Notes: generated by a model from the letters alone, not told the origin. 57,920 nucleotides of DNA from an uncultured Bacteroides sp. (GCA_949292025.1 CASEYC010000110.1:1-57920), one strand, 5' to 3'; positions 7,348-16,089 are shown, counted from the first letter of the stretch. Program-made: numbers and translations.

Positions 7348-7563
7348 TTAACCCAAAAACTTGTGTCCGCATTTCTTGCATTTAAAGCTATGGACATAGC
7401 CTCCATATCCATCTCTAAGTCCTGTAGACCAAGGACTAGCGTTGCAAATATTGCCGCAATTGGGGCATCTATGAGTTATTTCACTTCTTTTCTTACATGC
7501 CCTTATGCATAAAAATGCTAATATTGCACCTCCTAAGAGAAGTCCTATTATATCATTTTCCAT
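7348..7563 (-). CDS. small membrane protein with a zinc ribbon
   Basis: A 71-residue protein with one N-terminal hydrophobic segment (residues 5-22, IIGLLLGGAILAFLCI) followed by a four-cysteine ribbon: CPNCGN near 33-38 and CKKCGHKF near 62-69. The topology suggests a membrane anchor with a metal-binding cytoplasmic head. I do not recognise a named family. AT-rich and part of a leftward run of small genes; its role is unknown. Confidence 0.65.
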   Translation of the reverse strand: MENDIIGLLLGGAILAFLCIRACKKRSEITHRCPNCGNICNASPWSTGLRDGYGGYVHSFKCKKCGHKFLG

Positions 7564-7572
7564 AACACCTAG

Positions 7573-7692
7573 TTATAATAAGTAAATATTCAAAGTTAGT
7601 TTTCCATTTAATCCATCATCCTCACTCACAAGCACCAACCTGTAGCAATTCTCACCGAATATTCCACTGACATCGCTGCAAATCGGTGAAGT
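7573..7692 (-). pseudogene. possible 3' remnant of a lost coding sequence
   Basis: In the gap between two small genes, one minus-strand frame is open for about 39 codons and ends at TAA 7575-7573. It reads protein-like (DVSGIFGENCYRLVLVSEDD). It has no start codon and a stop immediately upstream, so if real it is only a decayed tail. Confidence 0.3.
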
Positions 7693-7752
7693 TATAGATT
7701 ATCCGGATTGCCATGCGATCATGGAGAATTGTTGTAAATGTTTTATCTTCGT

Positions 7753-8103
7753 TTATTTGAATTTTATTTTTGCAATTACACCATCATAATCCATAGTCAT
7801 TTCGCTTCCAAAACGTGGAACAATTAATATCCCTGTCACTCCTTTTCTATCTATGAATAAATATTCAGTCTCATTCCATTTCTCATTTTTCTCGTAGATA
7901 CTGAATTTCTCATCCTCCATTTCCCCCGCAGAATATGCGTAAATAAGATCGTCATCAATGACTATCGTTACATCAAATGCATATCCGGATTTCAATACAT
8001 TTCCTTGTGCATCCACTGTTTTAAACTCTAATGCTCTGTATTCCTTCTTTCCTCCACAAGAGCAAAAAACCATTATCATAAATAAAAAGAATAGTTTTTT
8101 CAT
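7753..8103 (-). CDS. small lipoprotein of unknown function
   Basis: A 116-residue predicted lipoprotein: a short signal MKKLFFLFMIMVFCSC ending in a cysteine-rich lipobox at residues 14-16, then GGKKEYRALEFKTVDAQGN and a compact, probably all-beta domain rich in Asp and Tyr. No family recognised. The low GC and its position in a run of small envelope proteins suggest imported DNA. It may be exported to the outer membrane, but the classic Bacteroidetes surface-export signal after the cysteine is not clear. Confidence 0.65.
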   Translation of the reverse strand: MKKLFFLFMIMVFCSCGGKKEYRALEFKTVDAQGNVLKSGYAFDVTIVIDDDLIYAYSAGEMEDEKFSIYEKNEKWNETEYLFIDRKGVTGILIVPRFGSEMTMDYDGVIAKIKFK

Positions 8104-8139
8104 AATGGTAAAAATTATAATCTCAAAAATATCACGTTC

Positions 8140-8334
8140 CTACTCCCTACTAATCCACCATATTCCAATTACGAAAATCAAAGCAATTATAGTGATTCCC
8201 CAATAAGTTATTTCGCCTAAAGTGCCATATTTAGCACCCATATCACTGTCGGTAAACATGATTTTAAAAATCCAATAACCGATAAACAGGAGGACAATGC
8301 ACCCGCATGTACCGCCTGATTTGTTGTCACTCAT
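8140..8334 (-). CDS. small two-helix membrane protein
   Basis: A 64-residue protein with hydrophobic helices at about 12-27 (CIVLLFIGYWIFKIMF) and 44-60 (YWGITIIALIFVIGIWW), separated by a short polar loop containing KYGTLGEI. No cysteine or charged motif suggests a function. It sits 36 bases after the preceding gene's 3' boundary in the leftward cluster. Could be an immunity- or anchor-type protein; this is inference from size and context only. Confidence 0.55.
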   Translation of the reverse strand: MSDNKSGGTCGCIVLLFIGYWIFKIMFTDSDMGAKYGTLGEITYWGITIIALIFVIGIWWISRE

Positions 8335-8378
8335 CAGTTTTCTTTTACTTTATTATAATTACAAACTAAGTATTTAAT

Positions 8379-8855
8379 TCATTGAAAGTGAGAGAAGTCC
8401 AAGGAACCTTCCATAACTCCAGTGTATTCAATTACATCCAAAGATTCTGTAATCATCTTTAGGGTTGAAACAATCCCTTGTGGTTTGTAAATTTTGGTAA
8501 ACTCAACAACACATGTACCTCGCTGGGTGTCGTATGTATTAGTGTAATTCCAATGAAAAGTCGCAACAAAATAAGCAAATTCATCTGATGTTTCAGGATA
8601 ATTTTTGCTCTTAAAATCAAATATTTTTCCATAGCTTTGAGAATCTTCATTATCTGATACATTAGCCATATATAATTCATCCCCAATAGTATAGAATACT
8701 GTATACATTTTCATGGAAAGAACGGACTCGGATATGTCATAACCATTTTGTGTGGCATGTGTAACATAAAAACGTGCAACTTCTTTTTGCTCTTGGCCGG
8801 ATAAAGTGGCAAATGCAATTAGTAGTAATATAAATAAAAAATATATTCTTTTCAT
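8379..8855 (-). CDS. secreted protein of unknown function
   Basis: A 158-residue protein with a clear signal peptide (MKRIYFLFILLLIAFATLSGQ, cleavage probably after Gly20) and a mature part of about 138 residues with alternating aromatic strands (KMYTVFYTIGDELYMANVS, FAYFVATFHWNYTNTY). No cysteine lipobox, so probably periplasmic. No family recognised. It starts 10 bases after the stop of the truncated lipoprotein gene, implying shared transcription. Confidence 0.6.
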   Translation of the reverse strand: MKRIYFLFILLLIAFATLSGQEQKEVARFYVTHATQNGYDISESVLSMKMYTVFYTIGDELYMANVSDNEDSQSYGKIFDFKSKNYPETSDEFAYFVATFHWNYTNTYDTQRGTCVVEFTKIYKPQGIVSTLKMITESLDVIEYTGVMEGSLDFSHFQ

Positions 8856-8865
8856 AATTTCACTA

Positions 8866-9165
8866 TTATACAGCTATCTGTGGATAAAAGTCCCTGTCGC
8901 TCTCATAGCGGTACCTGATGTCGTCCGCGCAGCCAAAGCTGCTGTACGACGTGGTCAGCCATTCGTCTTCGCCGTAATGCATGTTCACGTAGTCTTCATC
9001 TTCACCGGCCCTGCCTTCACGGAACCATACCAGTTGTTTGCCGGACGTGCCGAGCGCGTTGCCGCCCTGTCCGCCTTCGTTGTTGTCATCGTCGCTGCAT
9101 GCAGCGAAGTTCATTCCCATTAGGATGGCCAGGAAGGCCATGCCGAGTTGGTGTAAATGTTTCAT
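8866..9165 (-). pseudogene. 3'-truncated second copy of the DUF4595-like lipoprotein
   Basis: The N-terminal 95 or so residues are nearly identical to those of the 6420-7155 gene: lipoprotein signal MKHLHQLGMAFLAILMGMNFAAC, the SDDDNNEGGQGGN linker, then GKQLVWFREG and YVNMHYGEDEWLTTSYSSFGCADDIRYRYESD. Identity stops at that point and the frame ends after RDFYPQIAV, so the beta-rich domain is missing. The ATG at 9165 is preferred over one at 9195 because the first copy begins at the same place. The high DNA identity points to a recent partial duplication. It may still make a short lipoprotein. Confidence 0.7.
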
Positions 9166-9368
9166 TGTTAGTTGATGTTTGAAATTATACAGCATTGTTA
9201 TTTTATAGGATAAGTGAATAACTTATTATTATCAGTTTTGTAAAAGTTTTATTCAATAAATGTTAATAAAATATTAATACAATTATTCGTTTATCTTTCG
9301 TTGGTTATAAAATGTATACAAATTATTACAGCAACTTAGTTGTTTATGATTAAATTATGGTTATATAC

Positions 9369-10337
9369 TCAGAATTGATATTTTCCATGTTCTGACCCTT
9401 CATACTGGCATCTAATTGCATAGTCAAAATTTCTGTTTGTTGACAGATAAATGTTATTACCTAAATATATACTGTCAATTTTATATCCTGATTTTATGCT
9501 ATTCCAAGAAACGCCTAGGACAATGCCCCAACATAAACTTTCATAAGAAAATGCTCTTAAATAGGAATTCAAATAGGCATTTAATTTAGAAGGAGCCCCT
9601 TCCAACTGAAGTGTGATACGATGATTGAAAATAAAGGCATATATTCCACTAATGTCATTATAAGGACGCAAACGCGCAGTGACTAAAATCGGATTATTTT
9701 TTGCAGGATCATCTGTATAATACAACTGCTGACCATCTCCTATACGAAAACAGTTTTCTGATAATAAAATATTAGCTAGATCTACAAAAAGCGACTGGTA
9801 ATTTCCGAAGATACTCGGTAGTCTCTCTTTAAGCATCAATTGGCGACACCATAATTTATAATCCAATTCCATATTGTATTCAAACATTTGGTTTGCATAT
9901 AGGAAATGCAAATTTAATATGTAATACAGACGTTCGTGTGGTTTTACTTCCAATATAACATCTTCATCTTTGCAAAATTTGTTTAGGTTTTCGAAGCGTG
10001 TATAGCCGATACAACAATTTCGCTTGTATTCAATCGGGAATTTCCCGTAAAGTTTAGTATCACCGTGTATACTAAATCCAGAAAAATAAAGTTGAATAGG
10101 AGGGTCTACAGGCAGATACCATCTACTATATCTTTTATCAAGATATTTTTTAACCGCCTCGTATATCCAAGGATATTCGCGATCATTAGGTTCTACTAAA
10201 TAATAAAAAGATGCAGGCTCGTACGCGGGCATGACCAATTTCAAATGGTCTTCTGTACTTTGAAAAGGTTTGATTTCTGAAACTTTCGGAACTTCAGCAG
10301 AAGCAAATTTAGATCCAGATTCAGGATAAAATATCAT
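9369..10337 (-). CDS. hypothetical protein, 322 residues
   Basis: A soluble protein with no signal peptide and no obvious membrane segment. It is rich in aromatic residues (FYYLVEPNDREYPWIYEAVKKYLDKRYSRWYLPVDPP, RLYYILNLHFLYANQMFEYNMELDYKLW). No nucleotide-binding or nuclease motif is visible and I do not recognise the family. The gene is strongly AT-rich, unlike the core genome. It begins 28 bases after the 10366-10692 gene, so they are probably co-transcribed. It is the largest protein of the leftward cluster and the one most likely to define what the cluster does. Confidence 0.65.
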   Translation of the reverse strand: MIFYPESGSKFASAEVPKVSEIKPFQSTEDHLKLVMPAYEPASFYYLVEPNDREYPWIYEAVKKYLDKRYSRWYLPVDPPIQLYFSGFSIHGDTKLYGKFPIEYKRNCCIGYTRFENLNKFCKDEDVILEVKPHERLYYILNLHFLYANQMFEYNMELDYKLWCRQLMLKERLPSIFGNYQSLFVDLANILLSENCFRIGDGQQLYYTDDPAKNNPILVTARLRPYNDISGIYAFIFNHRITLQLEGAPSKLNAYLNSYLRAFSYESLCWGIVLGVSWNSIKSGYKIDSIYLGNNIYLSTNRNFDYAIRCQYEGSEHGKYQF

Positions 10338-10365
10338 AGCTATTTAAATTTGATATCTATAATGG

Positions 10366-10692
10366 TTAATAGGAGGGGTGCATAGGGTATATGCTTACTC
10401 TCTTATTTATCGAAATAATTTCATCGCACTCTATTTTTATTTCCATCTCAAAGCGCATTGGACCTTCAGAAGTATTGTTAATGTCCGGCTTATCATTGCT
10501 TCCTTTTTCATGGAACTCACCAACCCCCGTTGCTGTATAATTGTATTCGTTGTCATCTCCGTTAGGGATAAATTCCAGAACATGAATACAACAGATTTTC
10601 TCTAAATTCATTTTCTGACTTCCCTTGTAGTACTCTAAGCTATCAAGAGTCATTCTAGTTGCTAATTCTTTTCCGATTTTTTCTTCGTCCAT
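10366..10692 (-). CDS. hypothetical protein, 108 residues
   Basis: An acidic cytoplasmic protein (MDEEKIGKELATRMTLDSLEYYKGS then a beta-rich C-terminal half ending in MHPSY). No domain recognised. It is the first gene behind the candidate structured RNA at 10740-10972 and lies 28 bases before the 322-residue gene. Its small size and its pairing with that larger AT-rich gene would fit an adaptor or immunity partner, but nothing in the sequence proves it. Confidence 0.6.
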   Translation of the reverse strand: MDEEKIGKELATRMTLDSLEYYKGSQKMNLEKICCIHVLEFIPNGDDNEYNYTATGVGEFHEKGSNDKPDINNTSEGPMRFEMEIKIECDEIISINKRVSIYPMHPSY

Positions 10693-10734
10693 AATGTCGT
10701 AATTTTAAAAATTAATATTCATCTTGGGCATACG

Positions 10735-10972
10735 AAAAAGGCGTGGGAACCATTGTTAATTACCGTACTGAGGCTCTCGACTGCCTTTGCCCAATAATAA
10801 ACAATAGCCCACGCCAAACGATATATAGACTGCCCACCTAGAGCAGGTATATAACATCAGCGTGAGCATTTCTTTGTTTATTACCTTGGGCAAAAGAATT
10901 GTCGAGATTCCAGTACAAGATAATATCTTCAAAACGCTCTTTACCAATATGTCTGCCCTTACAACCGTAAGG
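10735..10972 (-). ncRNA. candidate structured leader or small RNA
   Basis: A strong minus-strand promoter (-7 TACATTTG at 10986-10979, TTTG 19 nt further upstream) should start RNA near 10972. The first bases form a 6-bp hairpin, CCTTAC/GTAAGG. The last segment folds as GGCGTGGG (10815-10808) with CCCACGCC (10747-10740), with an inner ATTGTT/AACAAT stem and a small AGGC/GCCT hairpin. Five T residues follow, an intrinsic terminator. The next gene starts 42 bases later, so it may be an attenuating leader of that operon or a free RNA of about 235 nt. I could not match it to a named family. Confidence 0.5.
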
Positions 10973-10978
10973 ACGCGA

Positions 10979-10986
10979 CAAATGTA
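10979..10986 (-). promoter_or_regulatory. -7 box of the candidate leader RNA
   Basis: TACATTTG on the minus strand with a TTTG element upstream and a 19-nt spacer, a near-ideal Bacteroidota housekeeping promoter. Confidence 0.7.
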
Positions 10987-11137
10987 CGGAGAAAGAATCT
11001 GAAAACAAAGGAAAAGTATGGATTTTTGTTGGAAATAGGTTGAAGAACATAAATAAAGGTATGAATTACCCGATTCCTTTGCCCATGACCCTTGTGCTTC
11101 AGGCCATACAGCAAGCGGAAAACAACCTCTCGCGTAC

Positions 11138-11189
11138 AAAAAAAATCACAGAAAGGGAAGCCTCGACGAGACTTCACCTTCCTGTGATT
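11138..11189 (-). terminator. terminator of the pyruvate:ferredoxin oxidoreductase gene
   Basis: AATCACAG (11144-11151) pairs with CTGTGATT (11182-11189). On the minus strand the hairpin is followed by a run of T residues (plus-strand A run 11138-11145). Confidence 0.85.
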
Positions 11190-11219
11190 CTTTATTTATA
11201 TAAGTCTATGCTTAGACGA

Positions 11220-14200
11220 TTACTTGTTCAGCATCGTGTCCGGCGGGCATACACCCCAGCTTTCGGCAGCCATGCGCTTGTAGCTGGCGTAGCGCCACTT
11301 GGCGTTGTCCTCGGCAGCCTGGAAGAGCTCTTCGGCTTCCTGCGGATATTGCTTCATGACGGAGGCGTAACGAACCTCACCCTTCAGGAAGTCCTTGAAG
11401 CCTTCCCACTCCGGCTCCTTGCTATCCAAGGTGAACGGGTTCTTGCCTTCGGCTTCGAGGGCGGGGTTGTAACGCCACAAGTGCCAGTAGCCACACTTCA
11501 CAGCCTTCTCTTCCTCAGCCTGGCTCTTGCCCATGCCTGCTTTCAGGCCGTGGTTGATACACGGAGCGTAGGCGATGATGAGCGACGGGCCGGGATAAGC
11601 CTCGGCTTCGCGCAGGGCTTTCAGCGTCTGAGCCTGGTCGGCGCCCATGGCGATCTGGGCTACATAGACATAGCCGTAGGTCGTAGCCATCAGGCCGAGG
11701 TCTTTCTTGCGGACGCGCTTGCCGCTGGCAGCAAACTTGGCGATGGCGCCGAGCGGAGTGGCCTTGGACGACTGGCCGCCCGTGTTGGAGTAAACCTCCG
11801 TGTCAAGCACGAGGATGTTCACGTCCTTGCCGCTGGCAATCACGTGGTCGAGGCCGCCGTAGCCGATGTCGTAAGAAGCACCGTCACCGCCGATGATCCA
11901 CTGGCTGCGCTTCACGATGTATTGCTTCAGGTCGTAGATGCCTGCGCAAACGGGGCACTTGTCCTTGGCAGCTTCCAGCATGGGCACGATGCGCTCGTAG
12001 ATGTCCTTTGTCTTGTCGGCATCCAGGGCGTTGTCCAGCCATTCCTGGAAGATGGCCTTGTATTCAGCGGGCGTGGCATCGTTGGCAATGCCTTCCTGCA
12101 TCAGCTTGGCGATGCGCTCGCGCAGCTTCTCGTTGGCCAGTTCCATGCCGAGGCCGAACTCGCAGAAGTCCTCGAACAGGGAGTTTGCCCATGCGGGACC
12201 GTGACCCTTTTCGTTCTTCGTGTAAGGCGTGCTGGGCACAGAGCCGGAGTAGATGGACGAACATCCCGTAGCGTTGGCCACCATCTCGCGGTCGCCGAAC
12301 AACTGGCTGATGAGCTTCACATACGGAGTCTCGCCGCAGCCGGAGCAAGCACCGGAGAACTCGAAGAGCGGGGTGGCGAACTGGCTGTTCTTCACGTTGG
12401 CCTTGATGTCGATGAGGTGCTGTTTGGTCTTGACGTTGTTCACGCAGTATTCCCAGTTGGCAGCTTCGCCCATCTGGCCTTCGAGGTGAACCATTTCGAG
12501 AGCCTTGCCGCCCTTCTTCGGATTGCCCGGACATACATCCACGCAGTTGCCGCAACCCAGGCAGTCGAGCACGTCTACCTGCATACGGAACGTCATGCCG
12601 TCGAATGCCTTGCCCACAGCCTTCAGCATCGGGAAGTTGGCACCCTTCTGTTCCTCGGCGTCGAGTACGAACGGACGGATGGCAGCGTGCGGACAAACGT
12701 AAGCACACTTGTTACACTGGATACAGTTCTCAGGATTCCATACGGGTACGAAGGCAGCCACGCCGCGCTTCTCGTATTTGGCTGTGCCTTGGTGCCAAGT
12801 ACCGTCCTCAATGCCCTTGAAGGCGGATACGGGCAGCAAGTCGCCGTCTTGTGCGTTGATGGGACGAACCACTTCGTTGATGAAGGCCGGGTCGTTGTTC
12901 TCAGCCTTGGCATCGTCGGGCAGGTTGGCCCATTCGGGGTCTACGGTCAGTTGCTTGTATTCACCGCCACGGTCAACGGCAGCATAGTTCTTGTTCACCA
13001 CATCTTCGCCCTTCTTGCCGTAGGACTTCACGATGAACTTCTTCATCTGCTCGACGGCCAGGTCAACGGGGATCACCTCAGTGATGCGGAAGAAGGCAGA
13101 TTGCAGGATGGTGTTGGTGCGGTTGCCCAAACCGATTTCCTGAGCGATTTGCGTAGCGTTGATATAGTAAACGGTGATGTTGTTCTTGGCGAAGTACTTC
13201 TTCACGCGGTTCGGCAGGTTCTTGGCCAGTTCCTCGCCCTCCCAGATGGTGTTCAGCAGGAAGGTACCGTTCTTGCGCAAGCCGCGGGTTACGTCGTACA
13301 TGTGCAGGTAAGCCTGAACGTGGCAAGCCACGAAGTTAGGCGTATTTACCAGGTAAGTGGAGCGGATGGGCGTGTCGCCGAAACGCAGGTGCGAGCAGGT
13401 GAAGCCGCCGGACTTCTTGGAGTCGTAAGAGAAGTAAGCCTGGCAGTGTTTGTCGGTGTTGTCGCCGATGATCTTCACGGAGTTCTTGTTGGCGCCTACC
13501 GTACCGTCGGCACCCAAACCGTAGAACTTGGCTTCGAACATGCCTTCGCCGCCCATGGCGATTTCCTCTTCCTGGGGCAGGGAAGTGAACGTCACGTCGT
13601 CCACGATGCCGATGGTGAAGTGGTTCTTCGGCGTATTCATCTTCAGGTTGTCATAGACAGCCAGGATTTGTGCCGGCGTGGTGTCTTTTGAGCCCAAACC
13701 GTAGCGTCCGCCTACGATGATCGGGGCATCTTCTGCACCATAGAAGCAATCCTTCACGTCCATGTAGAGAGGCTCTCCGTTGGAACCCGGCTCCTTCGTG
13801 CGGTCCAGCACGGCGATGCGTTTGGCCGTCTTGGGTACAGCTGCTAAGAAATGCTTGGCGGAGAACGGACGGTAGAGGTGAACAGCTACGAGACCCACCT
13901 TTTCGCCTTTGGCCGTCAGGTAGTCAATGACTTCGCGGATGGCTTCCGTCACGCTGCCCATGGCGATGATGACGCGCTCGGCATCGGGAGCACCGTAGTA
14001 GTTGAACAAGCCGTATTCGCGGCCGGTGATTTCGCTGATTTTCTTCATGTAGTCCTCCACGATGGCGGGCACCTGTTCATAGAACGGGTTGCAAGCCTCG
14101 CGGTGCTGGAAGAAGTGGTCGGGGTTCTCGGCCATGCCGCGTGCAACGGGCGTCATGGGGTTCATGGCGCGGCTGCGGAACTCTGCCAGAGCCTCCTGGT

Positions 14201-14792
14201 CGATGAGCGGAGCCAGGTCTTCGTTGTCCAGCTTTTCAATCTTTTGGATTTCGTGTGAGGTGCGGAAGCCGTCGAAGAAGTTGATGAACGGCACGCGGGC
14301 CTTCAGCGTGGAGAGGTGTGCCACTCCGGCCAAGTCCATAACCTCCTGCACGGATCCTTCGGCCAACATGGCGAAGCCCGTCTGGCGGCAGGACATTACA
14401 TCCTGGTGGTCGCCGAAGATACACAGGGCGTGGCTGGCCAAGGTGCGGGCGGATACGTGGAACACGCAAGGCAGGTTTTCACCGGCAATCTTGTACATGT
14501 TCGGAATCATCAGCAGCAAGCCTTGGGAGGCCGTGTAAGTGGTGGTCAGCGCACCGGCTTGCAGAGAGCCATGCACGGCGCCGGCAGCACCGGCTTCAGA
14601 CTGCATTTCCTGTACGAGGACTGTTTCGCCGAAGATGTTCTTGCGGCCTGCGGCAGCCCATTCGTCCACGTGCTCAGCCATCGTGGACGACGGAGTGATG
14701 GGGTAGATAGCTGCAACTTCTGAGAACATATACGAGATATGCGCTGCAGCTTCGTTGCCATCACAGGTGATGAATTTTTTCTGTTTAGTCAT
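11220..14792 (-). CDS. nifJ: pyruvate:ferredoxin (flavodoxin) oxidoreductase, single-chain
   Basis: Full-length 1190-residue homodimeric-type PFOR, which converts pyruvate and CoA to acetyl-CoA and CO2 with electron transfer to ferredoxin, the main pyruvate-oxidising step in anaerobes. Domains in order: POR_N (about 15-240, with SEVAAIYPITPSSTMAEHVDEW), the core and transketolase-C-like part to about 410, the gamma domain near 420-620 (GLGADGTVGANKNSVKIIGDN), a two-cluster ferredoxin domain with CIQCNKCAYVCP near 690 and CLGCGNCVDVCPG near 740, then the TPP domain with CSGCGETPY near 812 and GGDGASYDIGYGG near 965. All cluster cysteines expected for the family are present. It is monocistronic with its own terminator. 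Confidence 0.97.
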   Translation of the reverse strand: MTKQKKFITCDGNEAAAHISYMFSEVAAIYPITPSSTMAEHVDEWAAAGRKNIFGETVLVQEMQSEAGAAGAVHGSLQAGALTTTYTASQGLLLMIPNMYKIAGENLPCVFHVSARTLASHALCIFGDHQDVMSCRQTGFAMLAEGSVQEVMDLAGVAHLSTLKARVPFINFFDGFRTSHEIQKIEKLDNEDLAPLIDQEALAEFRSRAMNPMTPVARGMAENPDHFFQHREACNPFYEQVPAIVEDYMKKISEITGREYGLFNYYGAPDAERVIIAMGSVTEAIREVIDYLTAKGEKVGLVAVHLYRPFSAKHFLAAVPKTAKRIAVLDRTKEPGSNGEPLYMDVKDCFYGAEDAPIIVGGRYGLGSKDTTPAQILAVYDNLKMNTPKNHFTIGIVDDVTFTSLPQEEEIAMGGEGMFEAKFYGLGADGTVGANKNSVKIIGDNTDKHCQAYFSYDSKKSGGFTCSHLRFGDTPIRSTYLVNTPNFVACHVQAYLHMYDVTRGLRKNGTFLLNTIWEGEELAKNLPNRVKKYFAKNNITVYYINATQIAQEIGLGNRTNTILQSAFFRITEVIPVDLAVEQMKKFIVKSYGKKGEDVVNKNYAAVDRGGEYKQLTVDPEWANLPDDAKAENNDPAFINEVVRPINAQDGDLLPVSAFKGIEDGTWHQGTAKYEKRGVAAFVPVWNPENCIQCNKCAYVCPHAAIRPFVLDAEEQKGANFPMLKAVGKAFDGMTFRMQVDVLDCLGCGNCVDVCPGNPKKGGKALEMVHLEGQMGEAANWEYCVNNVKTKQHLIDIKANVKNSQFATPLFEFSGACSGCGETPYVKLISQLFGDREMVANATGCSSIYSGSVPSTPYTKNEKGHGPAWANSLFEDFCEFGLGMELANEKLRERIAKLMQEGIANDATPAEYKAIFQEWLDNALDADKTKDIYERIVPMLEAAKDKCPVCAGIYDLKQYIVKRSQWIIGGDGASYDIGYGGLDHVIASGKDVNILVLDTEVYSNTGGQSSKATPLGAIAKFAASGKRVRKKDLGLMATTYGYVYVAQIAMGADQAQTLKALREAEAYPGPSLIIAYAPCINHGLKAGMGKSQAEEEKAVKCGYWHLWRYNPALEAEGKNPFTLDSKEPEWEGFKDFLKGEVRYASVMKQYPQEAEELFQAAEDNAKWRYASYKRMAAESWGVCPPDTMLNK

Positions 14793-14835
14793 AACTAAAT
14801 GAATTATAAAAGTGATGAAACTCGTTCTTTTCTAT

Positions 14836-16014
14836 TTAATATAAGAAACCAAACAACCACAGGGGAATTTGGTTTTTCTGTCCTATCTCCAGTTGGCGTA
14901 CCGCGTAGGTGATGCCGGGATTGTTTTTCAGGCGCGAGCCTTCGTTACAAATCTTGAAAGGCATTTCCCCGTCTACCAAGAAAGAGATGTTTCTGTCTCC
15001 CTTGTTCACCTTGTGGTCTTTCCACATCGCGTTGACAAAGAAGGTTTCCAAGATGTCCTGTTCTTCCACCCGTATGGGGTAGATGGAATACATCAGGTTG
15101 GGGTTGTGCATCATGATCATGGCCGGTTTCTTGGGAAATTCTTCCCCTTTGGGGTAAACCATGTTGATGAGGCGTGCATCCGCCAAGTATTTGATGTAAT
15201 TCATCACCGTGGCACGCGAAGTCTGTATGTCGTTGGCCAGTTGGCTGACATTGGGCGCTTTGGGTCCGTCCACGGCCAGGAGATAGAGCAGTTTCTTTAT
15301 CTTGGAGAGGTATTTCAATTCGATTTGCTTGATGAGCAGGATGTCCACTTCCACCATCATATTCATGGTTTTCAGCAGGTTTTCAGGGAAATTCCGCTTT
15401 TCCAGGAAGAAGGGATAGAAGCCGTGGTGCAAGTAGTCTCGGAGATGGTCTAAAGGTTTGGCTTTGGCAAGCACTCCGCGAGAGATTTGCTGGTGGTTCT
15501 CCAGGATGTCCTCCAAAGTGTACGCATGGAATTTCATGCCCGTCTGCAGATTCAGGTATTCCCGGAAGGAAAAGCCGCGCAGGTTGTAGCTTTTCACGAT
15601 GTCACACAACTCCGGGTTCTCTTCCTTGAGGCGCATGACAGATGAACCGGTGAAGATGATTTTCAGGTTGGGGAAGTTGTCATAGCACCGGCGTAATTCC
15701 CGGCTCCAGTTCGGGTGCTTGAACACCTGGTCGATGAGCAGGACTTTGCCCCCTCTGCGTTGGAATTCAGCGGCAAATTCTTCGATTCCGTGGGTGGAGA
15801 AGTAGAAGTTGTTCATGTTGATGAAGAGGCATGAACGGTCTGTCCCGAACTTCTCTTTGGCATATTGCAGCAGGAAAGTGGTCTTGCCCACGCCGCGTGT
15901 CCCTTTGATGCCTATGAGCCGGTCGTTCCAGTCGATCTCGTCCATGAGGTCGCGGCGTACGGGGGCATTGGTATGCTCCACGAGGTAGGCGTGTGTACGA
16001 TAAAATGATTCCAT
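14836..16014 (-). CDS. AAA_14 / DUF4143 ATPase
   Basis: A 392-residue P-loop ATPase of the AAA_14 plus DUF4143 architecture, common in Bacteroidota and of unclear function. Residue numbers count from the longer upstream frame: Walker A IKGTRGVGKTTFL near 54-66, Walker B KVLLIDQV near 110, sensor IIFTGSS near 138, then the DUF4143 part with a winged-helix (VSQLANDIQTSRATVMNYIKYLADARLI). The longer frame starts at 16068, but a promoter (-7 TATCTTTG, 16046-16039; TTTGC 18 nt upstream at 16069-16065) lies inside it. The ATG at 16014 (MESFYRTHAYLVEH) is therefore the real start. It is divergent from the ATP-grasp-like gene. Confidence 0.85.
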   Translation of the reverse strand: MESFYRTHAYLVEHTNAPVRRDLMDEIDWNDRLIGIKGTRGVGKTTFLLQYAKEKFGTDRSCLFINMNNFYFSTHGIEEFAAEFQRRGGKVLLIDQVFKHPNWSRELRRCYDNFPNLKIIFTGSSVMRLKEENPELCDIVKSYNLRGFSFREYLNLQTGMKFHAYTLEDILENHQQISRGVLAKAKPLDHLRDYLHHGFYPFFLEKRNFPENLLKTMNMMVEVDILLIKQIELKYLSKIKKLLYLLAVDGPKAPNVSQLANDIQTSRATVMNYIKYLADARLINMVYPKGEEFPKKPAMIMMHNPNLMYSIYPIRVEEQDILETFFVNAMWKDHKVNKGDRNISFLVDGEMPFKICNEGSRLKNNPGITYAVRQLEIGQKNQIPLWLFGFLY

Positions 16015-16038
16015 GCTGTCTCTTCCTTTATCAGGGGG

Positions 16039-16069
16039 CAAAGATAGGCCTTTTTTATCGAATTGCAAA
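16039..16069 (-). promoter_or_regulatory. promoter of the AAA_14/DUF4143 gene
   Basis: TTTGC (16069-16065) and TATCTTTG (16046-16039) on the minus strand, 18-nt spacer; about 20 nt of leader to the ATG at 16014. Confidence 0.75.
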
Positions 16070-16089
16070 GTAGGGTTAGCAAAAATCTA

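Larger units (their letters stand above)
10693..11219. other. 527-bp intergenic region holding a candidate RNA and a terminator
   Basis: Between the small-gene cluster and the oxidoreductase gene. It contains, on the minus strand, a promoter at 10979-10986, a structured transcript ending in a terminator at about 10735, and the downstream terminator of the oxidoreductase. Short frames such as 10838-11050 have no supported start and I do not call them as genes. Confidence 0.6.

Noticed and set aside
10838-11050. 70-residue minus-strand frame ending NAHADVIYLL
   Set aside because: Its start lies upstream of the promoter box and the first half is not protein-like; better explained as part of the candidate RNA or a gene remnant.
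11040-13691. 883-codon frame antisense to the pyruvate:ferredoxin oxidoreductase
   Set aside because: Antisense shadow; low-complexity His/Val/Leu composition and no recognisable motif, while the opposite strand is a complete PFOR.
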